Part shown: piece after piece, positions 37,419-46,685 of the stretch
Numbering within the stretch: the stretch's first letter is position 1
Layout: every line of letters starts with the position of its first letter
NCBI RefSeq assembly: GCF_021287135.1
Contig: NZ_JAJTBB010000089.1
Span: 1-64,000 of the forward strand
Reading direction: 5' to 3'
Origin: Acidovorax sp.
Lineage (GTDB): Bacteria; Pseudomonadota; Gammaproteobacteria; Burkholderiales; Burkholderiaceae_C
DNA: 64,000 bases
Program-made: the position numbers and the translations under genes
Notes under the pieces: generated by a model
Databases searched by the model: none
What the model was told of the DNA's origin: nothing
Seen by the model: only the letters and a program-made list of their open reading frames with translations

Positions 37419-38852
37419 TTATGGCCGGATCGGCAGGATCATTTCGATGCCGTCGCGGCCCTCGCGCAGCTTCAGCCGCTGGATGAGCTCGGCGGTCAGA
37501 ACGTGGTCGGCCACCAGCAGCACGGCGCCTTCGCTGGACAGCAGATCCCGCGCCAGCACCATGCCCGGCCGCAGCTGGGGCGTGCGCAGCATGCGGGGCG
37601 GCGCTTCGGGCACCGGGGCGGCCTTCAGCAACATCTGCAGGAACACGTCGACCACTTCGGGATGGAACTGCGTGCCCCGGCCCCGCGCAATCATGGACCG
37701 GGCGTCGGCGGCATTCAGCGGGGTGGAACTGAGGTGCCCGATCTGCAGGTCGTCATAGGTGTCCGCCACGGCCAGGATGGCGGCGTTCAGCGGGATCATG
37801 TCGCCCGCGAGGCCATCGGGATATCCCTGGCCGTCGTGGCGCTCGTGGTGGCTGCGGATGATGTTGGCCACGGCATGCATGTCGTCCAGCGCCATCAGGG
37901 CCTGCTCGCCCAGCACCGCATGGCGCCGGTACTGGGCCATTTCGTCTTCCGAAAACCGGGGCACGGGCCGGCCGAGCAGGCTGTCGGGCAGGCCGATCTG
38001 GCCGATGTCATGCATGAGCCCGGCAATGAAGGCGTCCTGCTGGTCCGCTTCGCTCAGGTTCATGGCCCGCGCGGTGCGCCGCGCCAGGTCCGCCACCCGG
38101 CGCGAGTGGCCGGACAGATGCCCTCCCCGCCACTCCAGCAGGTTGGTGAACACCTTGATGGAGGTGAGATAGTTTTTCTTGAGCTTCTGGCTCAGGGCCA
38201 GCAGTTCGGCGGTGCGCTCGGCAACTTTTTCTTCCAGGGTTTCGTTCAGTTCCGTGAGCGCCTGGTTCTTGGCGCGCAGTTGCGCTTGCAGGCGCTCCTT
38301 GTCCCGCTGCAGCGCGTGGCGTTCAAAAACCTGGCGGGCGGCGGCCAGCACCTCGGCATCGTCCCAGGGCTTGGTGATGTAGCGGTACACCTCGCCGCTG
38401 TTGATGGCTGCGATGGTGGAACCGAGGTCGGCATAGCCGGTGAGCAGCACCCGCGTGGCGTGCGGCCAGCGCAGGCGGATCTGTTCGAGCAACTGGGCGC
38501 CGCTCATGCCCGGCATGCGCATGTCCGAAAACACCAGGTCGGCCGGCTCCTGCTCCATCAGCGCAAGCGCCTCGGCCCCGCTGAGGGCGGTATCCACCTG
38601 GTAGCCGCTGCCGCGGAACATGCGCTTGAGCGCCGCGACGATGTTGGGTTCGTCGTCCACGCACAGAATGCGCCAGGGGCGTTCCGTTTCAGTGACCACC
38701 GCGCCTTCCCTGGCGCCCTCGCCCGCCTGCGTGCTGGCTTGTACAGGCGCAGCGACAGCGGGGTCAGCCTGCGGCGGGATCGGACGCGCAGGCGGCGGCG
38801 CTTCGGCCGCGGGGCCGGTGGCGCGGGGGATGTCGGCAGGAACGTGGGCCAT
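37419..38852 (-). CDS. REC-HD-GYP response regulator, putative c-di-GMP phosphodiesterase
   Basis: A 477-residue protein: Pro/Ala-rich N-terminus (1-58), receiver domain (about 60-180, Asp110 in VFSDMRMPGMSG), a coiled-coil linker (about 190-230), and an HD-GYP domain (about 235-415) with HSRRVADLARR, LMHDIGQIGLPD and HHERHDGQGYPDGLAGD. The C-terminal 55 residues (LRPGMVLARDLLSSEGAVLLVAD) resemble the small protein encoded at 40644-41000. The active-site residues look intact, so it likely breaks down c-di-GMP under control of phosphorylation. Encoded between the histidine kinase (3-bp gap) and the single-receiver gene. Confidence 0.92.
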   Translation of the reverse strand: MAHVPADIPRATGPAAEAPPPARPIPPQADPAVAAPVQASTQAGEGAREGAVVTETERPWRILCVDDEPNIVAALKRMFRGSGYQVDTALSGAEALALMEQEPADLVFSDMRMPGMSGAQLLEQIRLRWPHATRVLLTGYADLGSTIAAINSGEVYRYITKPWDDAEVLAAARQVFERHALQRDKERLQAQLRAKNQALTELNETLEEKVAERTAELLALSQKLKKNYLTSIKVFTNLLEWRGGHLSGHSRRVADLARRTARAMNLSEADQQDAFIAGLMHDIGQIGLPDSLLGRPVPRFSEDEMAQYRRHAVLGEQALMALDDMHAVANIIRSHHERHDGQGYPDGLAGDMIPLNAAILAVADTYDDLQIGHLSSTPLNAADARSMIARGRGTQFHPEVVDVFLQMLLKAAPVPEAPPRMLRTPQLRPGMVLARDLLSSEGAVLLVADHVLTAELIQRLKLREGRDGIEMILPIRP

Positions 38853-38855
38853 GCG

Positions 38856-39794
38856 CTACGCCTCTTCAGGGTGGCGGATGGGCAGCGTCACGCGAAAACA
38901 GGTGCCCGCCCCTGGCTCGCTGGTCACGTCGATATGGCCCAGGTGCTTCTTCACGATGCCGTACGACAGCGACAGCCCCAGCCCGGTGCCCTGCCCCACC
39001 GGCTTGGTGGTGAAAAAGGGGTCGAAGATCCGCACCAGGTTCTCCTTGGCAATGCCTTCGCCGGTGTCCTGCACCTCCACCCACACATGGGTGTCCGTGG
39101 CGCCGGTGCGGATGGTGATGGTGCCGCGGTCGGCCCGAATGGCGTGGGCGGCGTTGACCAGCAGGTTCAGGAACACCTGGTTGAGCTCGGACGGCAGGCA
39201 CTCGATGTCGGGCAGCTGCCCGTAGTCCTTGACGACCTCGGCCTTGTATTTGATCTCGTTGTTGACGATGTTCAGCGTGGAGTCGATGCCATGGTGCAGA
39301 TCGGCCAACACCCACTTCTGCGACGTGTCCACGCGGGAGAAGTCCTTGAGGTTCTGCACGATGTTGCGCACGCGCGTGATGCCGTCCTTGGACTCGGTCA
39401 TCAGCGTGGGAATGTCCTCCTTGAGGAAGTCCAGCTCGATTTTCTCGCGCAGCGCCTTCAGGCGGGCCGCCACCGGGCTGCCCGCCAGGGCCGACTCCGC
39501 TTCCTCGTAGGCGGCCAGCATTTCAAACAGGTCGTCCAGGTAGCGCTCGAGCGTGCCGAAGTTCGAGAAGATGAAGCCGATGGGGTTGTTGATCTCGTGC
39601 GCCACGCCCGCCGCCAGCTGGCCGATGGACGCCATTTTTTCCGACTGCATCAGCTTGTCCTGCGCATCCGACAGCCTGGCGTTCAGCTGCTTGAGCTCTT
39701 CGTTGGCGCGCAGCAGCTCCTGCACGCGGTGCTCCGCCGCGTCCGCACCCGGCATCGGCACGGGCAGAACGGAGGCAGTGGCTGTCGTGTTCAT
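38856..39794 (-). CDS. cytosolic histidine kinase without sensor domain
   Basis: A 312-residue kinase. ATG 39794 is chosen because GAGGAG lies eight bases upstream. A coiled coil (residues 20-53) precedes the H-box GVAHEINNPIGFIFSNF (phospho-His66); the ATPase part has NLLVNAAHAIRAD (N-box), VQDTGEGI (G1) and GQGTGLGLSLSYG (G2). No membrane or PAS domain is present, so signals probably come from partner proteins, perhaps the PAS-rich hub at 41017. It presumably phosphorylates the receivers of the cluster, encoded immediately downstream. Confidence 0.92.
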   Translation of the reverse strand: MNTTATASVLPVPMPGADAAEHRVQELLRANEELKQLNARLSDAQDKLMQSEKMASIGQLAAGVAHEINNPIGFIFSNFGTLERYLDDLFEMLAAYEEAESALAGSPVAARLKALREKIELDFLKEDIPTLMTESKDGITRVRNIVQNLKDFSRVDTSQKWVLADLHHGIDSTLNIVNNEIKYKAEVVKDYGQLPDIECLPSELNQVFLNLLVNAAHAIRADRGTITIRTGATDTHVWVEVQDTGEGIAKENLVRIFDPFFTTKPVGQGTGLGLSLSYGIVKKHLGHIDVTSEPGAGTCFRVTLPIRHPEEA

Positions 39795-39804
39795 GCGGTT
39801 CTCC

Positions 39805-40647
39805 TCAGGGAAGCAACGCGTGGCAGACCGCGTCGTGCTGCTGCGATACGGCGTCAAAAACCTCCGCGCATTGCGCGTCGCTCAAAGCCAGGCGGCTCCA
39901 GGCGTCCAGTGTGAGCAAAGGCACCATGTCATCGGCCTTGCGGGACAGGTCCAGCCCGTGGGCAATGTTGTCGGCAACATGCACCACGTCGGTCAGGCTT
40001 TTGGCGCTGGCGTGGGGCGGCCGGTGATGGCAGGCAATGGCGGCGACGATTTCCGGGGCGAAGCGCCAGTGTTCGGCCATCACGCCGCCCACGTCGGCAT
40101 GGTCCGTCCCGAAATAATGACGCTCTGCCGCGTGCATGAGGCAGTCCTGTTCTGCGCGGTAGGCAATGGCCTGCGCGTATTCATCGGGGAAGGAGCTGAT
40201 GAGCACCAGCCGCCCGATATCGTGCAGCAGGCCCAGGGTGAATGCCGCGTCTTCGTCCAGCCGTACGCGTTGGGCCACGGCACGCGCCGTCAGGGCAGTA
40301 CCGATGGCGTGGCGCCAGAGCGCGTCGAAATCAAAGCCCTGGCAGCGCGAGCCGCCGAACCCCCCAGCCAGCCCCGCTGCCGTGGCCACGCTGCGCAGGG
40401 TGCGCAGGCCCAGGATTGCCGTGGCCTCCGCAATGGACGTGACCTGGCGCGGCAAGCCATAGAAGGACGAATTGGCCAGCCGCAGCGTCTTGGCGGCAAT
40501 GGCCTGGTCATGCGAAATCTTGACCGCGAGCTGCTCGGCAGTGACCTGGCTGTCCCCCAGCGACTGGATCAGTTCCAGCACCACGGCCGGGAGTGCCGGC
40601 AATTCGCGCACGGCGTGCAGGATGGCATCAGGGGTCAGTGGCCTCAT
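39805..40647 (-). CDS. HDOD domain protein
   Basis: A 280-residue protein consisting of one HDOD domain: LPALPAVVLELIQSLGDSQVTAEQLAVKISHDQAIAAKTLRLANSSFYG at the start and LGLLHDIGRLVL in the middle. HDOD proteins are HD-like but usually lack hydrolase activity and act as signalling scaffolds. The start ATG 40647 overlaps the stop of the small upstream gene (ATGA) and the kinase follows 10 bp downstream, so it is part of the cluster. A partner role in c-di-GMP or phosphorelay signalling is inferred. Confidence 0.9.
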   Translation of the reverse strand: MRPLTPDAILHAVRELPALPAVVLELIQSLGDSQVTAEQLAVKISHDQAIAAKTLRLANSSFYGLPRQVTSIAEATAILGLRTLRSVATAAGLAGGFGGSRCQGFDFDALWRHAIGTALTARAVAQRVRLDEDAAFTLGLLHDIGRLVLISSFPDEYAQAIAYRAEQDCLMHAAERHYFGTDHADVGGVMAEHWRFAPEIVAAIACHHRPPHASAKSLTDVVHVADNIAHGLDLSRKADDMVPLLTLDAWSRLALSDAQCAEVFDAVSQQHDAVCHALLP

Positions 40648-41000
40648 GGCTTCTGTGCGTCTTTTTCCGCGTCGCGGTATCGGAGGATGAGGTGCAGCAA
40701 GGGGTTGAGTTGCCCCAGGCGCAGCGCCGGGCGGAACAGGTGCAGCAGCCGCGCCTGCGTGGCTTCGTGCGAAGCCGGCGGCGGAGGTGCCGCGCCATCC
40801 TGCGCTGCGCCTCCTGCGGGGGGCGCGGCCTGGACAACAAAAACCGTCTGGATGCCCCGCTGCTGCAGGCTGCGCAGCACGCCCGTGGTGACGACGCTGC
40901 CTGCGGGCAGCAGCAGCTGCGCCTGGCTGTCGAGCACCGGCTGCGCCAGCACCAGCCCGTCGGGGATGGTTTGCAGGGTGGTGGCAAGTGCTTGTGGCAT
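40644..41000 (-). CDS. small cluster protein resembling the HD-GYP regulator's C-terminal segment
   Basis: A 118-residue cytosolic protein. Its first half, IPDGLVLAQPVLDSQAQLLLPAGSVVTTGVLRSLQQRGIQTVFV, has the same GxVLAxxxxxxxGxLLLxxGxxL pattern seen at the C-terminus of the adjacent HD-GYP response regulator and in many HD-GYP/HDOD proteins. An Ala/Pro linker and a helical C-terminus follow. The ATG at 41000 is 17 bp after the hub gene and the stop overlaps the HDOD start. It looks like a free-standing version of the accessory segment, possibly docking with the HDOD or HD-GYP protein. Function unknown. Confidence 0.7.
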   Translation of the reverse strand: MPQALATTLQTIPDGLVLAQPVLDSQAQLLLPAGSVVTTGVLRSLQQRGIQTVFVVQAAPPAGGAAQDGAAPPPPASHEATQARLLHLFRPALRLGQLNPLLHLILRYRDAEKDAQKP

Positions 41001-41016
41001 GGTTGCTCGGCAAGGG

Positions 41017-43935
41017 TCAGGGCGCACTGCTGGGCACCACCACCAGCAGGCGCCCGCGGGAATGGTCATCACCGCCCACGGCCCGGCAGACCACGCGGTA
41101 GGCGCTGCCAGCGAGGTGGACGTCGTGGTAGCTCTGGTCGGCCGCATGCCACACCGGCCGCAGTGCCTCGGGCAGCACGCTGTCCGCCGGGTAGCCCAGC
41201 AAGGGACCGGAGCCGCCCAGCAGCGCCTCGGCGTCCGCGTTCACAAAAGCGACCATGCCTTCCAGATCGACCCCCACCACCGCGGCGGGAATGTGGTCCA
41301 GGACCTCTCTGGCGACGCCCAGGCTGCTCTCCTCGCGGTGGACCTGGTCGCGCTGGTTGGCGAGCAGCTGCTGCAGACGCTCGTTCACCGAGCTCAGTTC
41401 TTCGTTGGCACTCAGGACTGCGCTGGCCAAGCGCCGGTTCTCATCGGCCATTTCCTTCTGCGCGAAGGCTTCGGCGATGTGGCCGCGCAGCCGCTCGTCG
41501 TCCCACGGTTTCGTGAGGAATTTGTAGATGGCGCCTTCGTTGATTGCGTCGGTGATGGATTGCAGCTCGGTGTAGCCGGACAGCACCATGCGGACGGTGT
41601 CGGGGTACAGCTCCTTGGCCCGCCGCAGAAACTCCACGCCCGTCATGCCGGGCATCCGCTGGTCGGACAAGATCACGTCCACCGCGTTCTCGGCCAGCCT
41701 TTGCAGGCCCTGGGGGCCGCTGCTGGCCGTGACGATGTGGTAGCCGTCGCGGCGCAGCAGCCGGCGCAGCGCGGCGACGATGCTGTCCTCATCGTCCACC
41801 AGCAGCAGCGTGCGCTGGTGCTGGCGCCGCAGCAGCAGATGCTCGGGCAGCGCCTTGCGCTCTTGCAGCAGCGCCGCCATCGCCGGGGCAGGCAGCGGCC
41901 CGCTGAAATACGTGCCCTGCATCTGGTCGCAGCGGTTGGCGATCAGCAGCGCCAGCTGCCCCTCGGTCTCCACGCCTTCGGCCAGCACCTTCATTTGCAG
42001 GCTGTGGGCCATGTTGATGATGGCGCGGGTGATGGACACATCCTGCGACGCCGCCGTGACGTCGTGGACGAAGGAGCGGTCCACCTTCACCACGTCGATG
42101 GGCAAGGTGCGCAGGTAGCTCAGGCTGGAATAGCCGGTCCCGAAGTCGTCCAGCGAAATTTCGATGCCCAGCGCCTTGAGGTCGCCCAGGATGCGCGCGG
42201 TGCGGGTGCTCTCGCCCATCAACGCGCCTTCGGTGATCTCCAGCCCGAGCAGCCGCGGGTCCAGCCCGGTATCGATCAGGATCTTCTGAATGCGCTGGAC
42301 CAGGTCCGGTTGCTGCAGTTGCCGGGCCGACAGGTTCACCGCCACACGCAGCCCGGCGTGGCCTGCGCGCTGCCACTGCAGCGCCTGCTGGCAGGCGGTG
42401 CGCAGCACCCACTCGCCGATGGGCACGATCAGCCCCGTGTCTTCGGCCACCCGCAGGTAGCTGGAGCGGGACGCGGCCGGCCCCTCGGGCGTGTTCCACT
42501 GCAAGAAGGCTTCGGCCCCCACCACCGTGCCACTGACCAGTTCCAGCTTGGGCTGGAACTGCAGTTCAAACTCCTGGCGGTCCAGCGCCCGGCGCAGGCC
42601 GGATTCCATGGCCAGCCGGAAGATCGCCTTGGAATGCATGCCAAAGCTGTACACGCAAACCTGGTTGGCGCCCAGCTCGTGGGCCCGGTACATCGCAGCC
42701 TGCGATTGCTGCAGCAGCTTTTCAGGGTCGTCCCCGTGCGCGGGATACAGCGAGATGCCGACGCTGCAGGCCACCTTGACGTCGTTGCCGCCCAGCGTGA
42801 CGGGAAGCGACAACGCTTCCACCACCAAGGCCGCCGCATTGCGAGCGAGGGTTTCGTTCACGGCATCGTCCCGCGCCAGCACCAGAGAAAACTCTCCGCT
42901 CCCGAAGTGCGCCAGCAGATCGTCGCGCGATGCATGGGGCTGCAGGCGCCGGGCCACTTCGGCCAGCAATTGGTCTCCTGCGGCGTACCCCAGTGATTCG
43001 CTCACCAGCTTGAGCTGGTCGATCTCGATGCTCAGCACCGCAAGCTGGCGGCCGTGGCGGCCGGCTTCGCGAATCTTGGTGTCCAGGTATTCCGTCAGCG
43101 CGTTGCGGTTGGGCAGATCGGTGACCTCGTCGGTGTTGGTCAGCCGGTCCAGCCGCTGTTCGGCCGCGCGCTGCAGCGTGATGTCCTGCAGCAGCGTGAC
43201 GGTGCGCACCACCCTGCCCTCGGCATCCGCGTCGGCCAGCACGCGGTGCAGCACGGTGCGCTGGCTGCCGTCGGCATGCACGATGCGGTGCTGGAACTCG
43301 CAGATGTCGTCCGGAGACACGCCTTCGCTGATCGCCTGCACGTAAGGCCGCTCCACCGCTGGCACGCGGGAGAGCAGCCAATCGCCTTCGGCGGGAGCCT
43401 CGGTGGGCGGCACGCCGAAGATGGCGTACATGCCGGACGAAAGCGTCACCGCGCCCGTGGCCAGGTCCCATTCGGCAGCGCCGATGCGTGCCAGTTCCTC
43501 GGCATTGCGAAACAGCTGCGCACGCTGCTGCGCGTAGCGCGTGGCGGCCTTGATGGCGCTGACGTCGTGCAACGTGACCAGATCCGCCGCCTGGGAGGAC
43601 AGCACAATCCGCGCGCCCCACACCTGGGCACTGAACCGCGCGCCGTTCTTGCGCACGCATTCGATCTCATACGCGTTGCCGGGCACACCGGCCACGCGGG
43701 CGCTCGCCTGGGCGCGCACCATGGCCCGGTACTCAGGGGCGCACAGCAGCATCGGATCCATGCCTCCGAGCATTTCGTCCCGGGTGTAGCCGAACATTTC
43801 CAGGAGCTTCGGGTTGACGAACAGGAAGCGCCCTTCCTGGATCACGAACACCGCGGCCTGGACCTGTTCGATCAGCAACCGGTAGTCGCCCTCGGCGACG
43901 TCCACCGCTTGTTCCAAGGAAAGGCCGGCGTCCAT
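41017..43935 (-). CDS. PAS-PAS-GGDEF-EAL-REC-PAS signalling hub protein
   Basis: A 972-residue cytosolic protein. Approximate domain order: PAS (15-130), PAS (135-260), GGDEF (265-430), EAL (440-700), receiver (715-835), coiled coil, PAS (870-972). The GGDEF signature reads GSGEF, so cyclase activity is probably lost. The EAL domain has EAF for EAL but keeps NLSARQL, LEITEG, DDFGTG, VKVDRSF and MQGTYFSGP, the residues needed for metal and c-di-GMP binding, so phosphodiesterase activity is plausible. The internal receiver has SDQRMPGMTG and KPWDDE. ATG 43935 is chosen because earlier codons are low-complexity. First gene of the six-gene cluster. No membrane segment. Confidence 0.92.
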   Translation of the reverse strand: MDAGLSLEQAVDVAEGDYRLLIEQVQAAVFVIQEGRFLFVNPKLLEMFGYTRDEMLGGMDPMLLCAPEYRAMVRAQASARVAGVPGNAYEIECVRKNGARFSAQVWGARIVLSSQAADLVTLHDVSAIKAATRYAQQRAQLFRNAEELARIGAAEWDLATGAVTLSSGMYAIFGVPPTEAPAEGDWLLSRVPAVERPYVQAISEGVSPDDICEFQHRIVHADGSQRTVLHRVLADADAEGRVVRTVTLLQDITLQRAAEQRLDRLTNTDEVTDLPNRNALTEYLDTKIREAGRHGRQLAVLSIEIDQLKLVSESLGYAAGDQLLAEVARRLQPHASRDDLLAHFGSGEFSLVLARDDAVNETLARNAAALVVEALSLPVTLGGNDVKVACSVGISLYPAHGDDPEKLLQQSQAAMYRAHELGANQVCVYSFGMHSKAIFRLAMESGLRRALDRQEFELQFQPKLELVSGTVVGAEAFLQWNTPEGPAASRSSYLRVAEDTGLIVPIGEWVLRTACQQALQWQRAGHAGLRVAVNLSARQLQQPDLVQRIQKILIDTGLDPRLLGLEITEGALMGESTRTARILGDLKALGIEISLDDFGTGYSSLSYLRTLPIDVVKVDRSFVHDVTAASQDVSITRAIINMAHSLQMKVLAEGVETEGQLALLIANRCDQMQGTYFSGPLPAPAMAALLQERKALPEHLLLRRQHQRTLLLVDDEDSIVAALRRLLRRDGYHIVTASSGPQGLQRLAENAVDVILSDQRMPGMTGVEFLRRAKELYPDTVRMVLSGYTELQSITDAINEGAIYKFLTKPWDDERLRGHIAEAFAQKEMADENRRLASAVLSANEELSSVNERLQQLLANQRDQVHREESSLGVAREVLDHIPAAVVGVDLEGMVAFVNADAEALLGGSGPLLGYPADSVLPEALRPVWHAADQSYHDVHLAGSAYRVVCRAVGGDDHSRGRLLVVVPSSAP

Positions 43936-44237
43936 GGAGCGGGCCTCACTGCTCCACGCAGTCCCAGAAATGGGCGGTGCGCCGATTCTTTGGATCCCGC
44001 GGACTTGCTGCGCGGCCTGCGCCGCGGCCGCCCCGCGCTGGCTGGGGCCGCAGGAACTTGCGGCACGAGGACCCGCCGCACTGCGTGCTCCGGCATGCAT
44101 CTCGGGCGGTCATGGGTAAGAGCTCCTCCGCTGGCGTTTTTTTTCTGGGACTTGCCGCCCACTGTACCGGTCCGCCAGCGGCCTGCCGCCATCACCCCAC
44201 ACCCGGTGGGGTTGGCCGCCTGATCGGCTCCAGCGGA
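43936..44237. other. intergenic region between signalling cluster and bioB
   Basis: About 300 bases that should hold the promoter of the signalling cluster (minus strand). I see no clear promoter, terminator or gene; the long in-frame extension of the hub ORF into it (to 44100) is Ala/Gly/Arg-rich and not conserved-looking. Confidence 0.4.
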
Positions 44238-45299
44238 TCAGCTGCAGGCCGTGCCGCAGCCCGCCCGCGCACTACCCTCCCCGGCCACCTCGGCGCGGTG
44301 GCCGGCAAGGCCCAGCTTGGCCAGCAGCTGCACATCGGCCTGCACGTCGGGGTTGCCGGTGACCAGCAGCTTGTCGCCGTAGAAGATGGAATTCGCCCCA
44401 GCCAGAAAGCACAGCGCCTGCACCGCTTCGCCCAGCTGCTGGCGCCCGGCGGACAGCCGCACACGCGCCCTGGGCATGGTAATGCGGGCCACGGCGATCA
44501 CGCGCACGAAGTCCAGCGGGTCGATGGGCTCGCTGTCCGCCAGCGGCGTGCCGGGCACGCGCACCAGGCTGTTGATGGGGACCGATTCCGGGTACGGCTG
44601 CAGGTTGGCCAGTTGGGCGATCAGGCCCGCGCGGTGCACGGGCGCCTCGCCCATGCCCACGATGCCGCCGCAGCACACGCTGATGCCGGCGGCGCGCACG
44701 GCCTGCAGGGTGTCCAGCCGATCCTGGTACTGGCGGGTGCTCACCACATCGGTGTAGTACTCGGGGGCCGTATCCAGGTTGTGGTTGTAGTAGTCCAGGC
44801 CTGCGGCCTTGAGGTGCTGCGCCTGGTGCGGCTCCAGCATGCCCAGGGTGGCGCAGGTCTGCAGGCCCAGCCCCTTCACGGCGCCGATCAGGGCGCTGAC
44901 TTTTTCAATGTCGCGGTCCTTGGGCGCGCGCCAGGCGGCGCCCATGCAAAAGCGGGTGGCGCCCGCGTCTTTGGCGGCCTGGGCGGCGGCCGTCACCTCT
45001 TCCACACTCAGGAGCTTCTGGGCTTGCACGCCCGTGTCGAACTCGGCGGACTGCGGGCAGTAGCCGCAGTTCTCGGGGCAGCCGCCGGTCTTCACCGACA
45101 GCAGCGTGGCCAGCTCGATATCGCCAGCGGGCCAATGGGCGCGGTGCACCGTCTGGGCCTGGAACAGCAGGTCCAGCAACGGCTTGTCCAGCAGGGCCTG
45201 GATGGCTTCCACGGTCCACGGTCCTTGCGCGGCAGGCACGCTGGCGCGGGGGTGCAGTTGCACGGGCTGGGGCGCCATCGCGGTGGTGGCAGTTTGCAT
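44238..45299 (-). CDS. bioB: biotin synthase
   Basis: A 353-residue radical-SAM enzyme that inserts sulfur into dethiobiotin. The SAM-cluster Cys are Cys74, Cys78 and Cys81 ([16 protein letters not shown]); further conserved parts are [43 protein letters not shown] and [23 protein letters not shown] 45299 has AGAAGGA upstream; longer starts are not family-like. No other bio genes are adjacent. Its nearest biotin-dependent partner is PccA (47489-49537), so the location may not be random. Confidence 0.96.
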   Translation of the reverse strand: MQTATTAMAPQPVQLHPRASVPAAQGPWTVEAIQALLDKPLLDLLFQAQTVHRAHWPAGDIELATLLSVKTGGCPENCGYCPQSAEFDTGVQAQKLLSVEEVTAAAQAAKDAGATRFCMGAAWRAPKDRDIEKVSALIGAVKGLGLQTCATLGMLEPHQAQHLKAAGLDYYNHNLDTAPEYYTDVVSTRQYQDRLDTLQAVRAAGISVCCGGIVGMGEAPVHRAGLIAQLANLQPYPESVPINSLVRVPGTPLADSEPIDPLDFVRVIAVARITMPRARVRLSAGRQQLGEAVQALCFLAGANSIFYGDKLLVTGNPDVQADVQLLAKLGLAGHRAEVAGEGSARAGCGTACS

Positions 45300-45665
45300 A
45301 CGGTTGATTCCTTCTTCAGCAGCTCCCGGCGCCAATGCGTGCACGGCGGTAGGGACGGAGGCACAAATCACGCCACGCCGCAGGTGCTGGGCGGGCGGAG
45401 AAAGCGGGCATTCTCAAGCACAAATGGGCGCACAGATGCATCCAGTGGTCACAAAAACTGCCAATCATTTCCCCATTTTTCTGCGCAGAACGGCCGCCAA
45501 TTCGCGCCAGTTATCCGCGCTGATGGGCGACGTTGCGCGCGGTTGCGCGCACGGCGCGGGCGGCGCTGGCATCTCGGCCCCTTTGGCCCGCTACGGCCGC
45601 CAAATGGAGCCCATGGGTGCGGGGGCGTGGCCGAAGTTATTACAGGCGCGGTGGGGCCGCTGAGG
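45300..45665. other. intergenic region upstream of bioB
   Basis: Holds the presumptive bioB promoter and the 3' side of the thioesterase gene. A plus-strand frame here (start near 45437) encodes a 75-residue basic peptide without any recognised family or convincing ribosome site. No BirA-type operator or hairpin terminator was recognised. Confidence 0.4.
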
Positions 45666-46133
45666 TCAGGCCGCCAACCGGGCGTTCAGCGCCACGAATT
45701 CGCCCACCAGCCGGCCTGCGGGGAGTCCGTCGTCGCCGGACAGGATCGACGCCACCGCAATGCGCGCCTTGCCCTTGCGTGCGAGCATCTGCGTGAAGCG
45801 CGGCCACAGCTGCGGCTCCAGCAGTTCAGAGCGGGCCTGGAAGGCCCCGGCGATGGGCTGCTCGTACTCCATGGTGTTGCGCTGGATCACCAGCCGGCAG
45901 TCCAGCGCCTCGGCCCGCAGCCGCTGGTGCAGCAGCGACCAGGCCGCCAGAATGGCCAGCGCCGACGCGCTGCCGCCAAAGACCGTGTCCCGGTGGTTGA
46001 TGTTGGGCGCCAGCGGTGCGCGCAGCAGCACGCCGCCGGGGTCCGCAGACACCACTTCCACCGCCATGGCGTGCGACAGCGGAATGTGCTCGTGCAGGTA
46101 ACGTTCCAGTTCAGTGGGCGCCATGGCAGCCAT
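45666..46133 (-). CDS. YiiD-C-type thioesterase domain protein
   Basis: A 155-residue hotdog protein of the YiiD C-terminal-domain family: IPLSHAMAVEVVSADPGGVLLRAPLAPNINHRDTVFGGSASALAILAAW, where the NINH...GGS segment is the family hallmark. In E. coli YiiD this domain is fused to an acetyltransferase; here it stands alone. It follows the VOC gene by 23 bp on the same strand and is probably in the propionate locus transcription unit. A thioesterase or hydratase role is inferred. Confidence 0.8.
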   Translation of the reverse strand: MAAMAPTELERYLHEHIPLSHAMAVEVVSADPGGVLLRAPLAPNINHRDTVFGGSASALAILAAWSLLHQRLRAEALDCRLVIQRNTMEYEQPIAGAFQARSELLEPQLWPRFTQMLARKGKARIAVASILSGDDGLPAGRLVGEFVALNARLAA

Positions 46134-46156
46134 CTCGCCGCTCCTTTCGCGCCCGT

Positions 46157-46624
46157 TCAGCCCAGGGCGGCAATGACGTCCGCGGGCGCCTGCACCAGTT
46201 CGATCAGCACGCCCTCCCCCGCAATCGGGAACTCGTCATTGCTCTTGGGGTGCAGGAAGGTGATGTCGTAGCCCGCAGCGCCCTTGCGGATGCCCCCGGG
46301 CGCAAAGCGCACGCCCTGCGCGGTGAGCCACTCCACCGCCTTGGGCAGGTCGTCAATCCACAGGCCGATGTGGTTGAGCGGCGTGGTGTGCACGGCGGGC
46401 TTCTTGTCGATGTCGAGGGGCTGCATGATGTCCACCTCCACCTTGAAGGCGCCCTGCCCCATGGCGAGGATGTCCTCGTCCACGTTCTCGCGCTCACTCT
46501 GGAAGGTGCCGGTCTGCGTGAGGCCCAGCATGTCCACCCACAGGGTTTTCATGCGCTGCTTGTCGGTGCCGCCGATGGCGACCTGCTGGATACCGAGGAC
46601 TTTGAAGGGACGTGGCGTGCTCAT
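46157..46624 (-). CDS. VOC family protein, probable methylmalonyl-CoA epimerase
   Basis: A 155-residue vicinal-oxygen-chelate protein. The second unit ([25 protein letters not shown], then [14 protein letters not shown] and GVLIELVQ) closely follows the pattern of methylmalonyl-CoA epimerases, which keep HPK(S/D) and GxLIEL in this position. An epimerase is the only step otherwise missing between the carboxylase (giving the S-isomer) and the ScpA mutase (using the R-isomer) encoded in the same gene group. The neighbourhood makes this call likely; a generic glyoxalase-like protein is the alternative. ATG 46624 gives the family length. Confidence 0.7.
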   Translation of the reverse strand: MSTPRPFKVLGIQQVAIGGTDKQRMKTLWVDMLGLTQTGTFQSERENVDEDILAMGQGAFKVEVDIMQPLDIDKKPAVHTTPLNHIGLWIDDLPKAVEWLTAQGVRFAPGGIRKGAAGYDITFLHPKSNDEFPIAGEGVLIELVQAPADVIAALG

Positions 46625-46685
46625 GGCGTTGCTCAATGAAAAGTTAGGTTGAAAACAGGGTGCGGAGCGCAGGCAGACGGGGTGC

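Noticed and set aside
39553-42996. Plus-strand frame of 1147 codons across the signalling cluster
   Set aside because: Antisense shadow of kinase, HDOD and hub genes, which have strong motifs on the other strand.
43977-46271. Plus-strand frame of 764 codons over bioB
   Set aside because: Shadow of bioB and the thioesterase; no recognisable motif.
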